From assembly GCF_014650035.1 (NCBI RefSeq), contig NZ_BMUE01000007.1:1-64000 (forward strand): a stretch of 64,000 bases of DNA, in the 5' to 3' direction. The notes beneath the pieces are model-generated. The model saw nothing but the letters and a program-made list of their open reading frames with translations. It ran no database searches and was not told where the DNA came from. The DNA comes from Streptomyces lucensis JCM 4490. GTDB lineage: Bacteria > Actinomycetota > Actinomycetes > Streptomycetales > Streptomycetaceae. Below are positions 41,663-48,664 of the stretch, piece after piece. The translations under genes were made by a program, and so were the position numbers. Every line of letters begins with the position of its first letter. Within the stretch, counting starts at the first letter, position 1.

Positions 41663-43405
41663 TCAGTCCCCGGACGGGAGCGGGACGGCCCACTCGACGA
41701 CCGTGCCGCTGGGCTCGTTCGGGGACAGGCCGAACGTGCCACCCATCTCCTCCGCCCGCTCGCGCAGGTTGGCCAGGCCGCTGCTGCGGGCGACCGCCGG
41801 GCCGATCCCGCGGCCGTTGTCGGCCACACGCAGCCGCAGGGCGGTGTCGGTGACCTCGACACTCACATCGACCACGGTGGCCCGCGCGTGCCGGGCGGCG
41901 TTGGACAGGGCCTCGCCGAGCACCGCCAGTACCTGCTCGGCCTGCTCGGCGGAGACGGCCGTGTCCAGCAGCCCGGTCATGCGCAGCGCCGGGGCGAAGC
42001 CGAGCGACTCGGCGGCCCGTTCGGTGACCGTCACCAACTGGGCCCGCAGCCCGGTGCCGCGACGGGTCCGGTCGTGCTCGCGCAGGGCGTAGATGGTCGA
42101 GCGGATGATCTTGATGGTGTCGTCCAGATCGCCCACGACCCGCTGGATGCGCTCACCCACCTGCGGCCGGTCGGCCACCCGGCCCAGGGTGGACTGCAGC
42201 GACAGCGCCCCGGCGAACAACCGCTGGATGACCAGGTCGTGCAGGTCCCGGGCGATCCTGTCCCGGTCGCCGAGCACGACCATGCGCTCCGTGTCCCGCC
42301 GGTGCTCCGCGACGTCCAGGGCCAGCGCGGCCTGGTTGCCGAATCCGGTCACCATGTCGACCACGGCGTCGGTGAAAACGGGGCTGCCCGGCACGTTCGC
42401 CACCTGCAGCACCCCGCGCACGTGCTCCCGGGTGCCTAGGGGTACGAAGAACGCCGGCCCCAGTGTCACCACCGAGGCGCTGCCGCCCCTGGTGCGCGGG
42501 TCGGCGCTGACGGCATCGCTGGTGATCGTCTCCCCGGACACGAAGACCTTGGCGGCCGGCGCCGAAGCGGGCATCACCAGCCCGCGGATCTCCTCCGCGC
42601 GCTCTCCCGAGGCGGCCTCGACGACCAGCTCACCGCGGTCGCCGACCGGCACCGCCAAGGTCACCAGATCCGCGCCCGACATCTCCCGCACGGTGGCGGT
42701 GACGGACGCCAGCACCGTGGCGGGGTCGGTGCCGGACAGCAGGCTGCGCGTCAGGTCGTTGCCGGCCGCCAGCCACCGCTGCCTGCGGTGCGCGTCCTCG
42801 TACAGCCTGGCGTTGTCGATCGCCACACCGGCCGCCGCGGCCAGGGTGCGCAGCACCGCCTCGTCATCGGTGCCGAACTCCGTGCCGCCGCGCTTGTTGG
42901 TCAGGTACAGGTTGCCGAACACCTGCTCACGGACCCGGACGGGGGCGCCGAGGAAGCTGGTCATGGGTGGGTGCCCGGACGGGAAGCCGACGGACGCCGG
43001 ATGCTCGGCCAGGTTCGCCAGCCGCAACGGCTCGGGGTGACGGATGAGCAGCCCGAGGATGCCCTCGCCGCGGGGGTAGTGACCTATGCGGGCGATGGCT
43101 GCCTCGTCGACGCCGACCGTGACGAACTGCTTGATCGTGCCGTCCTCGCCGAGCACGCCGAGGGCACCGTACTGCGCGTCGACCAGGGTGACCGCCGACT
43201 CCACGATGCGGTGCAGGACCACCTCCAAATCCAGGTCGGAGCCGACCGCCAGGACCGCGTCCAGCAATGTGTGGACCCGGTCCCGGGCCGCCCGGACCTG
43301 CGACACCTGCTGCTGCAGGTCGTCCAGCAGCGCGTCCAGCCGCAACTGGGGGGAGACCCCCGACGCCTCCGCCTCACGCGGGTCCCGCGCGCGTTCGTCC
43401 ACCAC
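41663..43405 (-). CDS. DosS/DevS-like haem-GAF sensor histidine kinase
   Basis: 580 residues, close to DosS (578). Two GAF domains (about 60-202 and 225-368), a HisKA_3 dimerisation/phosphotransfer helix with His389 in DRIARDLHDLVIQRLF, and an HATPase domain (VLGEALSNAARHA; VADNGRGIG). The first GAF keeps the stretch around the DosS haem ligand: His145 in SVGFPSGHPPMTSFLG, and the Tyr of NLYLTNK (Tyr167), matching DosS His149 and Tyr171. It should sense O2, NO or CO through haem and phosphorylate a DevR-type regulator, most likely the one encoded 11 kb upstream. GTG start with AGGGGAG; a second GTG follows directly. Confidence 0.9.
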   Translation of the reverse strand: MVDERARDPREAEASGVSPQLRLDALLDDLQQQVSQVRAARDRVHTLLDAVLAVGSDLDLEVVLHRIVESAVTLVDAQYGALGVLGEDGTIKQFVTVGVDEAAIARIGHYPRGEGILGLLIRHPEPLRLANLAEHPASVGFPSGHPPMTSFLGAPVRVREQVFGNLYLTNKRGGTEFGTDDEAVLRTLAAAAGVAIDNARLYEDAHRRQRWLAAGNDLTRSLLSGTDPATVLASVTATVREMSGADLVTLAVPVGDRGELVVEAASGERAEEIRGLVMPASAPAAKVFVSGETITSDAVSADPRTRGGSASVVTLGPAFFVPLGTREHVRGVLQVANVPGSPVFTDAVVDMVTGFGNQAALALDVAEHRRDTERMVVLGDRDRIARDLHDLVIQRLFAGALSLQSTLGRVADRPQVGERIQRVVGDLDDTIKIIRSTIYALREHDRTRRGTGLRAQLVTVTERAAESLGFAPALRMTGLLDTAVSAEQAEQVLAVLGEALSNAARHARATVVDVSVEVTDTALRLRVADNGRGIGPAVARSSGLANLRERAEEMGGTFGLSPNEPSGTVVEWAVPLPSGD

Positions 43406-43603
43406 AGCTCCCCTTGCCGTCTCGCTCCGACACCCCCAGAATGCCCGACGGACCGAACCGGCCGAACGGCGCCCGGGTGGGTGGGTGGCGGGGCGGCCCG
43501 GGCCGAGGCCGGCGACGATTTCCCCGCCCGTGCAACCAATCGGCCGTGTCAATGGTCATAGGTGTGACGGTTCGCTCGAAAACGTCATATCAGGGGGTAC
43601 ATC

Positions 43604-44185
43604 ATGAACAAGGGCAGATGGACGGCAGTCGCCGTGGCCGCGCTGATGGCAGCGGGCTCCACGGTCCTCGCGGCGCCGACGGCGTCCGCCGTCGGCGCGA
43701 CGGCCACCAGGGCCGCGGACGCATGTCCGACGGGCTGGGGCAGCCTGCCGAAGCGGGCGACGGACGCCGCGGCGGCACCGCACACCCTCACCGGCATCCG
43801 CACCGGACGTCACGACTGCTACGACCGTATGGTCTTCGACGTCGGCGGGGGCACCGACAAGCTGTCGTACTCCGTCGAGTACGTCAGCACCTTCCGCCAG
43901 GACCCGTCCGGCACGGTGGTCCCGGTCGCCGGCGGGGCGATCCTGGACATCCACGTCGGCGCGGCCGCCTACGACGCGGACACCGGCAAGCCGACCTACC
44001 CCGGCCGGCCCGGGAAGGCACTGCCCGGTGTCGACCTGACCGGCTACCGCACCTTCCGCGACACCAAGTTCGGCTCCAGTTTCGAAGGCGTCACACAGGT
44101 CGGACTCGGAGTGCGGGCACGGCTCCCGTTCCGGGTGCTGCGCCTGTCCGACCGCCTGGTGGTGGACGTGGCCCATACCTGGTGA
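43604..44185 (+). CDS. Secreted AMIN-like domain protein
   Basis: 193 residues with a Sec signal peptide (MNKGRWTAVAVAALMAAGST, cleavage probably after TASA). The mature part has GIRTGRHDCYDRMVFDVGGG, SYSVEYVSTF, GAILDIHVGAAAYD and VGLGVRARLPFRVLRLSDRL, a beta-rich pattern of the AMIN-like family found in Actinobacterial exported proteins. AMIN domains bind cell-wall components in other bacteria; the role here is unknown. It is single-copy, divergent from the sensor kinase, and ends at a very strong hairpin. Confidence 0.75.
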   Translation: MNKGRWTAVAVAALMAAGSTVLAAPTASAVGATATRAADACPTGWGSLPKRATDAAAAPHTLTGIRTGRHDCYDRMVFDVGGGTDKLSYSVEYVSTFRQDPSGTVVPVAGGAILDIHVGAAAYDADTGKPTYPGRPGKALPGVDLTGYRTFRDTKFGSSFEGVTQVGLGVRARLPFRVLRLSDRLVVDVAHTW

Positions 44186-44206
44186 GGATCTCGTGCGGGC
44201 CGGCCC

Positions 44207-44263
44207 GCCCCCGGGATCCCGTCGTACGCGGGACTCTGCCCGGTGCGACGGGATCCCGGGGGC
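44207..44263 (+). terminator. Eighteen-pair hairpin after the AMIN-like gene
   Basis: GCCCCCGGGATCCCGTCG pairs perfectly with CGACGGGATCCCGGGGGC across 21 bases that contain a smaller CGGG/CCCG stem. One of the strongest hairpins in the window. Confidence 0.8.
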
Positions 44264-44267
44264 CTTG

Positions 44268-44289
44268 GCGGTGGGAGCTCTCCCACCGC
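44268..44289. other. Perfect 22-base palindrome before a hypothetical gene
   Basis: GCGGTGGGAG, CT, CTCCCACCGC. Thirty bases before the ATG of the next gene, so it could be an operator; it also directly follows a terminator and may be a second hairpin. Confidence 0.35.
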
Positions 44290-44319
44290 TCTCAGCCGGT
44301 GGGTTGGTAGGTTGCTCCC

Positions 44320-44820
44320 ATGGGACTGTTCGACAAGCTCACCGGCACGAAACGCCCGGCCGGCGGTGTCACGCCGGGCTCGGCCGAGGAGGTGCGCGCG
44401 GCCCTGCTCGCCGTCAACCGGCCCGACGCCCCTTACGTCGTACGCGGCGGCGGCGTCATGGTGGCGCAGTGGCGGATCTCGGAACCCGCCTGGCAGACCT
44501 TCTTCATCGAGTCCCGGCTGACTCACGCCGTGCGGATCCGGATGCGCCTGGTCCCCGAGGACCATGAGGTCCGGGCCCTCGAAGAGCAGTGGGAGGTCAC
44601 CCGGGTCGGGAATCCGCCGAGGCTCGCGATGTCCTCGGAGTACTCCCGCGGCCCGAACAGGACGGTCTCCCGTCACTGGACCATCGAACGCGGAGACGAC
44701 GGCCGCCTGCAGGCGACGGAGACTTTCCGCTTCGACGGCGCGGCGCTGCGTGAACCCCTGCGGAACGCCGTCCTGGAGTCGGGCTGGACATGGCGCGGGG
44801 TCGTCTTCGGCACGCTGTGA
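44320..44820 (+). CDS. Conserved hypothetical protein
   Basis: 166 residues, no signal peptide or membrane segment. It starts MGLFDKLTGTKRPAGGVTPG, a soluble N-terminus often seen in Actinobacterial proteins of unknown function, then has an antiparallel beta pattern (VMVAQWRISEPAWQTFFIES; RIRMRLVPEDHEVRALEEQW). I do not recognise a named family. It converges on the UDG-like/ADP-ribosyltransferase gene and shares a hairpin with it. Confidence 0.6.
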   Translation: MGLFDKLTGTKRPAGGVTPGSAEEVRAALLAVNRPDAPYVVRGGGVMVAQWRISEPAWQTFFIESRLTHAVRIRMRLVPEDHEVRALEEQWEVTRVGNPPRLAMSSEYSRGPNRTVSRHWTIERGDDGRLQATETFRFDGAALREPLRNAVLESGWTWRGVVFGTL

Positions 44821-44860
44821 GGCACGGCCGGCCCGCCGACGACCTTCACCCGGATGGGCC

Positions 44861-44889
44861 CTGATCGCCGGCATCGTGATGCCGGTCAG
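44861..44889. terminator. Bidirectional hairpin over the stop of the UDG/ART gene
   Basis: CCGGCATC pairs with GATGCCGG over a GT loop, extended by CTGA/TCAG beyond a three-base bulge. The outer right arm contains the stop codon of the minus-strand gene. Confidence 0.6.
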
Positions 44890-46505
44890 GAGATGAGGTT
44901 CTGCTCCTCCAACTCCGTCAGCCGGACGGTGCACAGGCCGCCGCGCTCGTGCTTGACGTCGGTCACCCGCAGCTGGGTGCCGGGCGCGAGGATGAACTCC
45001 TCCTCGCCGGTGAACGCGGAGAAGGCGCGGATGCCCACCGCCCGGGTGGGGACCACCTCGAACAGGGTGCGTCTGCCGCGGCTGCCGAGAAACGCCTTGG
45101 CGACGCCGAGCTCGGAGGTGCACGAGGAGATGCCCCACCAGGTCACGGTCCGACCGGTCGGGTACTGCGCGCGCAGGTCGAGCGACACACCACGCCACAG
45201 CGGCTCCTTCCGGGCGGGCAGTTGTGAGACCGCGGACAACAGGAGCCGTAGGTAGGGCAGGTAGGGCAGCAGCCGGGTGCGGTCGGGGGAGCGCAGGATG
45301 GTGTTGATCTCCCGGTAGAACGCCGACTCGCACGTGTAGAGGTGCAGGGCGGCGATCGCGTCGGCGGACAGGCCGGCGCCCGCGATGCCGTCGGCCCGCC
45401 GCTTGCCGAACTCGTGGGAGAGGTCCACGTGCCGGCTCAGCCCGGACAGCACCCGGGCGACCGGGGCGAGGGCCTCGCGGAAGTCCATGAGCGGGGTGTC
45501 GAACACACCGGTGACCGCGGGGAGGACGAGGCCCTCGTCCTTCACACCGGCCAGTCGGTCGAGATAGAGCTGGTGCAGCTCCATGGTGGAGGCGATGAAC
45601 GCGCCCATGCGGTCGGCGACGTCGCGGCCGGCTGTGCCGGCGTCCTCGGCGGACCCGTTCCACCCGGTGCTCGGCAGCCAGTCGACCTGGTCGGCGCCCA
45701 GAGAGGCGAGGGCTTCGTTCACCCTCTCGAAGTGGTCGCCGTCGCAGAAGATGTCGCCCTGCGCCGCGGGGTTGGCATGGTCGATGTGCCGCACCTCGAC
45801 GTCGGGATACTTCTTCTCCAGCCGCGAGACGACCTTCTTCAGGCTGCGCGCGTGCGCCCCCCACCAGGCGAACACGACCCCGCGGTCCTCGACGTCGGCG
45901 TTCTGCTTGGCCCTGAGGATCTCCTCGACGATCCGTTCGGCGACCGGCCGCCAGAACCTGGTGTGCGCGTCCGTGGCGATCGCCCCGTCGCCGCTGGCCG
46001 TCAGCGCGGCGTTGAGCAGCAGCACGCCCTGGGTGAGCATCGCCTGGAACCACTCCGGCGGCTGGACGGTGTCCTGCTTGCTCAGCAGCGTCCGGATGTC
46101 GGCTATGGGGGTCTTCTTGGCGATGCCGTACTTCCACATCGCCGCCGCCTTGATGATGCAGCGGATGCTGACCACCCTGCCGAACTGGCTGTCCTTCCAG
46201 TCGTGGAAGGTGTTGTCGAACATGGCGATGCCGGTGGCGCTCTCGGGCCTCGGGTAGGGGTTCTGACCGAAGACGACCACCTTCCACTTGTGCGGCGCGT
46301 TCGGCTTCAGCGCCTGGAAGGTCAGTTCACGGACCGGGACGACCTGCGGACTGCGGCCGGGGCCGATGAAGGAGGCCGCGTCCGGCTGTGCTTCGATGAC
46401 CGGCTTGACTACGGGCAGCCACGGTTCACCGCCGCCCTCGAACAGCTCGGCGAGGGCGAGCGGGTCGTTCGGGTCGGCTGCGGCGGGGATGTGGGCGTCG
46501 CTCAT
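44886..46505 (-). CDS. UNG-like domain fused to a mono-ADP-ribosyltransferase domain
   Basis: 539 residues. Residues about 60-280 follow family-1 uracil-DNA glycosylase: GQNPYP at 80-85 (UNG GQDPYH), GVLLLNAALTA with the uracil-binding Asn165, VVFAWWGAHA, DHANPAAQG with His243 (UNG HPSPLS), then DHFERVNEALASLG and VDW. The catalytic Asp of motif A is Asn82 and HPSP is HANP, so uracil excision may be lost or altered. Residues about 400-530 are a eukaryote-like arginine-type ADP-ribosyltransferase with the R-S-E pattern: LWRG (Arg438), WWGISSCTS (460-464), and GEEEF (501-503). A macrodomain protein is encoded divergently. The ATG follows CCGGAG. A DNA-targeting ADP-ribosyltransferase is my inference. 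Confidence 0.8.
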   Translation of the reverse strand: MSDAHIPAAADPNDPLALAELFEGGGEPWLPVVKPVIEAQPDAASFIGPGRSPQVVPVRELTFQALKPNAPHKWKVVVFGQNPYPRPESATGIAMFDNTFHDWKDSQFGRVVSIRCIIKAAAMWKYGIAKKTPIADIRTLLSKQDTVQPPEWFQAMLTQGVLLLNAALTASGDGAIATDAHTRFWRPVAERIVEEILRAKQNADVEDRGVVFAWWGAHARSLKKVVSRLEKKYPDVEVRHIDHANPAAQGDIFCDGDHFERVNEALASLGADQVDWLPSTGWNGSAEDAGTAGRDVADRMGAFIASTMELHQLYLDRLAGVKDEGLVLPAVTGVFDTPLMDFREALAPVARVLSGLSRHVDLSHEFGKRRADGIAGAGLSADAIAALHLYTCESAFYREINTILRSPDRTRLLPYLPYLRLLLSAVSQLPARKEPLWRGVSLDLRAQYPTGRTVTWWGISSCTSELGVAKAFLGSRGRRTLFEVVPTRAVGIRAFSAFTGEEEFILAPGTQLRVTDVKHERGGLCTVRLTELEEQNLIS

Positions 46506-46567
46506 GAGGAGGAACTCCGGGTGGTCGAACTGCACTGGTCACAGGCGTGATTGGCGAAGTGCCCCAG

Positions 46568-46590
46568 ACGATAGGACAGCCCACTGACAA
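46568..46590 (-). promoter_or_regulatory. RecA-NDp/PafBC-type DNA-damage promoter of the UDG/ART gene
   Basis: On the minus strand TTGTCAGTG, eight bases, TATCGT, a full match to the Actinobacterial LexA-independent damage-promoter consensus tTGTCRgtg-N8-TAnnnT. It lies about 63 bases before the start codon. Confidence 0.75.
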
Positions 46591-46630
46591 CCCGGCTCCG
46601 GCCGGTGGCCGCACGATCCGGAGGCTGCCG

Positions 46631-46653
46631 ATGTCAGTGGTGCCCGATAGCGT
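46631..46653 (+). promoter_or_regulatory. RecA-NDp/PafBC-type DNA-damage promoter of the macrodomain gene
   Basis: ATGTCAGTG, eight bases, TAGCGT: the same consensus with only the first base differing, about 41 bases before the ATG. It and the opposing promoter share TGTCAGTGG as a 9-base inverted repeat. Confidence 0.75.
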
Positions 46654-46693
46654 TCCGAGCAGTCGAGTGACCGTTCTCCGATCGGAGTGAATC

Positions 46694-47371
46694 ATGACCG
46701 CAGACCGCGTGCCGGCATCGCTCAGGGTGGTGCTGACCGACGTCAACACCGAAGTGGTGGCGGCCTGGCGGGCGGCGTTCGCCGACACCCCCGAGGTCGA
46801 GATCCGCCAGGGCTCTCTCCTCGACGAGGACGTCGACGCCTGGGTCAGCCCCACCAACTCCCGCGGGCGGATGGACGGTGGTGTCGACGCGGTCATCAAG
46901 CGGTACCTCGGCGCGGGTATCCAGCTGCGGGTGCAGAAGGCGATCCGCGGCCAGTTCGCGGGTGCGCTCCCGGTGGGCAGCGCGGTCTGCGTCGCGTCCG
47001 GGGCGGTCAGGCCGAAGTACCTGATCTCCACACCGACCATGGAGACGTCCTCGCAGAACGTCAGCGAGACGCTGAACGTGGCCCTGGCCTGCGCGGCCGC
47101 GTTCCAGGCGGTCCACCAGCAGAACAACGCCGCGCCGGGGAGCATCCGTTCGGTGGCGTTGGTCGGCATGGGCGCCCGGACCGGCAGGGTGCCGGCGCGC
47201 GTGTGCGCCAACCTCATGTGGACGGGATACACCCTCTTCCACGACCACTCGTTCGAGAACTACGACGACCTGCGCGGAACGGTCGTGGCGCAGCTCGACG
47301 ACATCGACAACACCCCCGAGGACGAGCGGGTCCGCATAGCGCCGCCCGGGAGAGCCACCGCCCGCCGCTGA
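46694..47371 (+). CDS. Macrodomain protein (ADP-ribose binding/hydrolysing)
   Basis: 225 residues. The macrodomain signature appears as GSLLDEDVDAWVSPTNSRGR followed by MDGGVDAVIKRYLG, the equivalent of the D-x-I-V-N-A-A-N and G-G-G-V-D loops, and later LVGMGARTGRVPA. Macrodomains bind ADP-ribose, and many remove it from proteins or DNA (as DarG does for DarT). Divergent and damage-promoter-linked to a gene with an ADP-ribosyltransferase domain, it is a natural candidate for the reversing or immunity partner. GGAGTG before the ATG overlaps the palindrome CTCCGATCGGAG. Confidence 0.85.
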   Translation: MTADRVPASLRVVLTDVNTEVVAAWRAAFADTPEVEIRQGSLLDEDVDAWVSPTNSRGRMDGGVDAVIKRYLGAGIQLRVQKAIRGQFAGALPVGSAVCVASGAVRPKYLISTPTMETSSQNVSETLNVALACAAAFQAVHQQNNAAPGSIRSVALVGMGARTGRVPARVCANLMWTGYTLFHDHSFENYDDLRGTVVAQLDDIDNTPEDERVRIAPPGRATARR

Positions 47372-47392
47372 CGGGGCCGTTGCCCGGCCCCG
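47372..47392 (+). terminator. Hairpin after the macrodomain gene
   Basis: CGGGGCCG pairs with CGGCCCCG around a five-base loop directly behind the stop codon. Confidence 0.6.
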
Positions 47393-47688
47393 CCTCGGCT
47401 GTTACTCACTTTCGGGTGAAGGCGTTCTTCGAGGCCGGCACCAGAAGCCGGACATTACGCTAATAAGAAGCATCCAGGCCATAAATGGATAATGCACGTG
47501 AGAGTCACGGAAATATGTTGAAACTGTAACGGGCCGCGCCTTTCCGTCTCTCTGGCCGGCCTGGACGGCAGGGTGTGGGTGTGCGGCCGACCGGCCTCAC
47601 ACCAGCACAACACACCCCCGCCGGCCTGTGGTTTCGGGGCTTCGACGCCGCGGCCGACCGGGTGTGTGCACCCTTGAAGGGGGACCTC
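47393..47688. other. AT-richer leader of a secreted-protein gene
   Basis: No gene seen. The stretch around 47,450-47,530 (CTAATAAGAAGC, CATAAATGGATAATGC, ATATGTTGAAACTG) is far lower in GC than its surroundings, typical of a promoter with a long leader. No recognised riboswitch could be identified. Confidence 0.4.
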
Positions 47689-48405
47689 GTGTCCGTTTCT
47701 TCTTCCGTCCGCCGTCTGACCGCCGTCACGAGCGTGGCAGCCGCTGTCGTGGGCGCGGTGGCGCTGCCGGCCGTGGCCGCCGACCACGGCCACGGCCGTT
47801 CGTACCGCGAGCACGTGATCATCAGCGGCGTGCAGTACGGCTCCCCGCGGGAGGGCCGCTACGACCGCTCGCTGAACAAGGAGTGGGTGGACGTCACCAA
47901 CGAGTCGCGCCGAGCGGTGAACCTGGACGGCTGGACCCTGTCCGACGAGGACGGCCACACCTACACCTTCCGCCACGTCCGGCTGGCGAGCCGGTCCACC
48001 GTCCGCGTCCACACCGGCTACGGTCACGACACCAGGTCCGACATCTACCAGGACCGCCGCGCACGTGTGTGGGACTACGACGGCGACACCGCGACGCTGC
48101 GCGACGACCGGGGCCGGTTCGTGGACGACGCCTCCTGGGGCCGCGACCACGGCGACCACCACGGACGCGGTGACCGCTGGGGTGGCGACCACCGGCGTGA
48201 CGACCGCAGGCACGGTGAGCGTGACCACCGTGGCGGTGACCGCTGGGGCGGCGGCCACCGGGACGGCGACCACCGCGGCGGTGACCGCTGGGGTGGCGAC
48301 CACCGGGACGGCGACCACCGCGGCGGCGACCGCTGGGGCGGCGGCCACCGGGGCGACGACCGCAGGCACGGCGAGCGCGACCACCGCGGCGATCACCGTC
48401 GCTGA
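47689..48405 (+). CDS. Secreted lamin-tail-domain protein with charged repeat tail
   Basis: 238 residues from a GTG with AAGGGGG upstream. A Sec signal peptide (SSVRRLTAVTSVAAAVVGAV, ending ALPAVAA) is followed by a lamin-tail domain (about 40-150: EHVIISGVQYGS, NKEWVDVTNESRRAVNLDGW, LSDEDGHTYTF). The last 85 residues are a low-complexity repeat of Gly, Asp, His, Arg and Trp (units like GGDRWGGGHRDGDHR). Lamin-tail domains in bacteria sit in extracellular and nuclease-associated proteins; this one has no enzyme domain. The tail may bind metal, phosphate or nucleic acid. Confidence 0.8.
   Translation: MSVSSSVRRLTAVTSVAAAVVGAVALPAVAADHGHGRSYREHVIISGVQYGSPREGRYDRSLNKEWVDVTNESRRAVNLDGWTLSDEDGHTYTFRHVRLASRSTVRVHTGYGHDTRSDIYQDRRARVWDYDGDTATLRDDRGRFVDDASWGRDHGDHHGRGDRWGGDHRRDDRRHGERDHRGGDRWGGGHRDGDHRGGDRWGGDHRDGDHRGGDRWGGGHRGDDRRHGERDHRGDHRR
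48142..48402 (+). repeat. Imperfect tandem repeats in the lamin-tail gene
   Basis: Repeated ~39-45-base units encode GGDRWGG(G/D)HRDGDHR-like blocks. At least four copies of GACCGCTGGGG(C/T)GGCG occur. High identity between units suggests recent expansion and likely length variation between strains. Confidence 0.85.
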
Positions 48406-48459
48406 CCGCGCGGACCGGCGGTAGGTGACGCCGGTCGGTGAACCCGCGTCCACCGGATC

Positions 48460-48486
48460 GGGCCACCCCCGGCCAGGGGGTGGCCC
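48460..48486 (+). terminator. Hairpin after the lamin-tail gene
   Basis: GGGCCACCCCC pairs perfectly with GGGGGTGGCCC around GGCCA, 55 bases after the stop. Confidence 0.7.
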
Positions 48487-48664
48487 CTTCATGTCTGCCA
48501 TCGGCGCGGGCGGACGGTGAACAGCGCGATCGGGTTCTCCTCCGCACGTCCCTTCTCGATCCGCCCGAAGTAGTAGCAGGACCGCCCCGCAGATGGATTC
48601 GCCCACCACCGCGGACACGAAATGGTCGTTCCTCACTCGGAGTTGATCGAAAGGAACGACCATC

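Noticed and set aside
44207..44289. Large inverted repeats as ends of a mobile element
   Set aside because: Both fold as compact hairpins between two genes with no transposase or target duplication; terminator and operator readings suffice. No insertion sequence or integrase was recognised in the window.
47393..47688. Possible riboswitch in the AT-rich leader
   Set aside because: I could not identify conserved elements of any known riboswitch class; only the base composition stands out.
48142..48402. Repeats in the lamin-tail gene as a CRISPR-like array
   Set aside because: Units are directly joined, in frame and coding, with no unique spacers; no cas genes are present. No CRISPR array was seen anywhere in the window.
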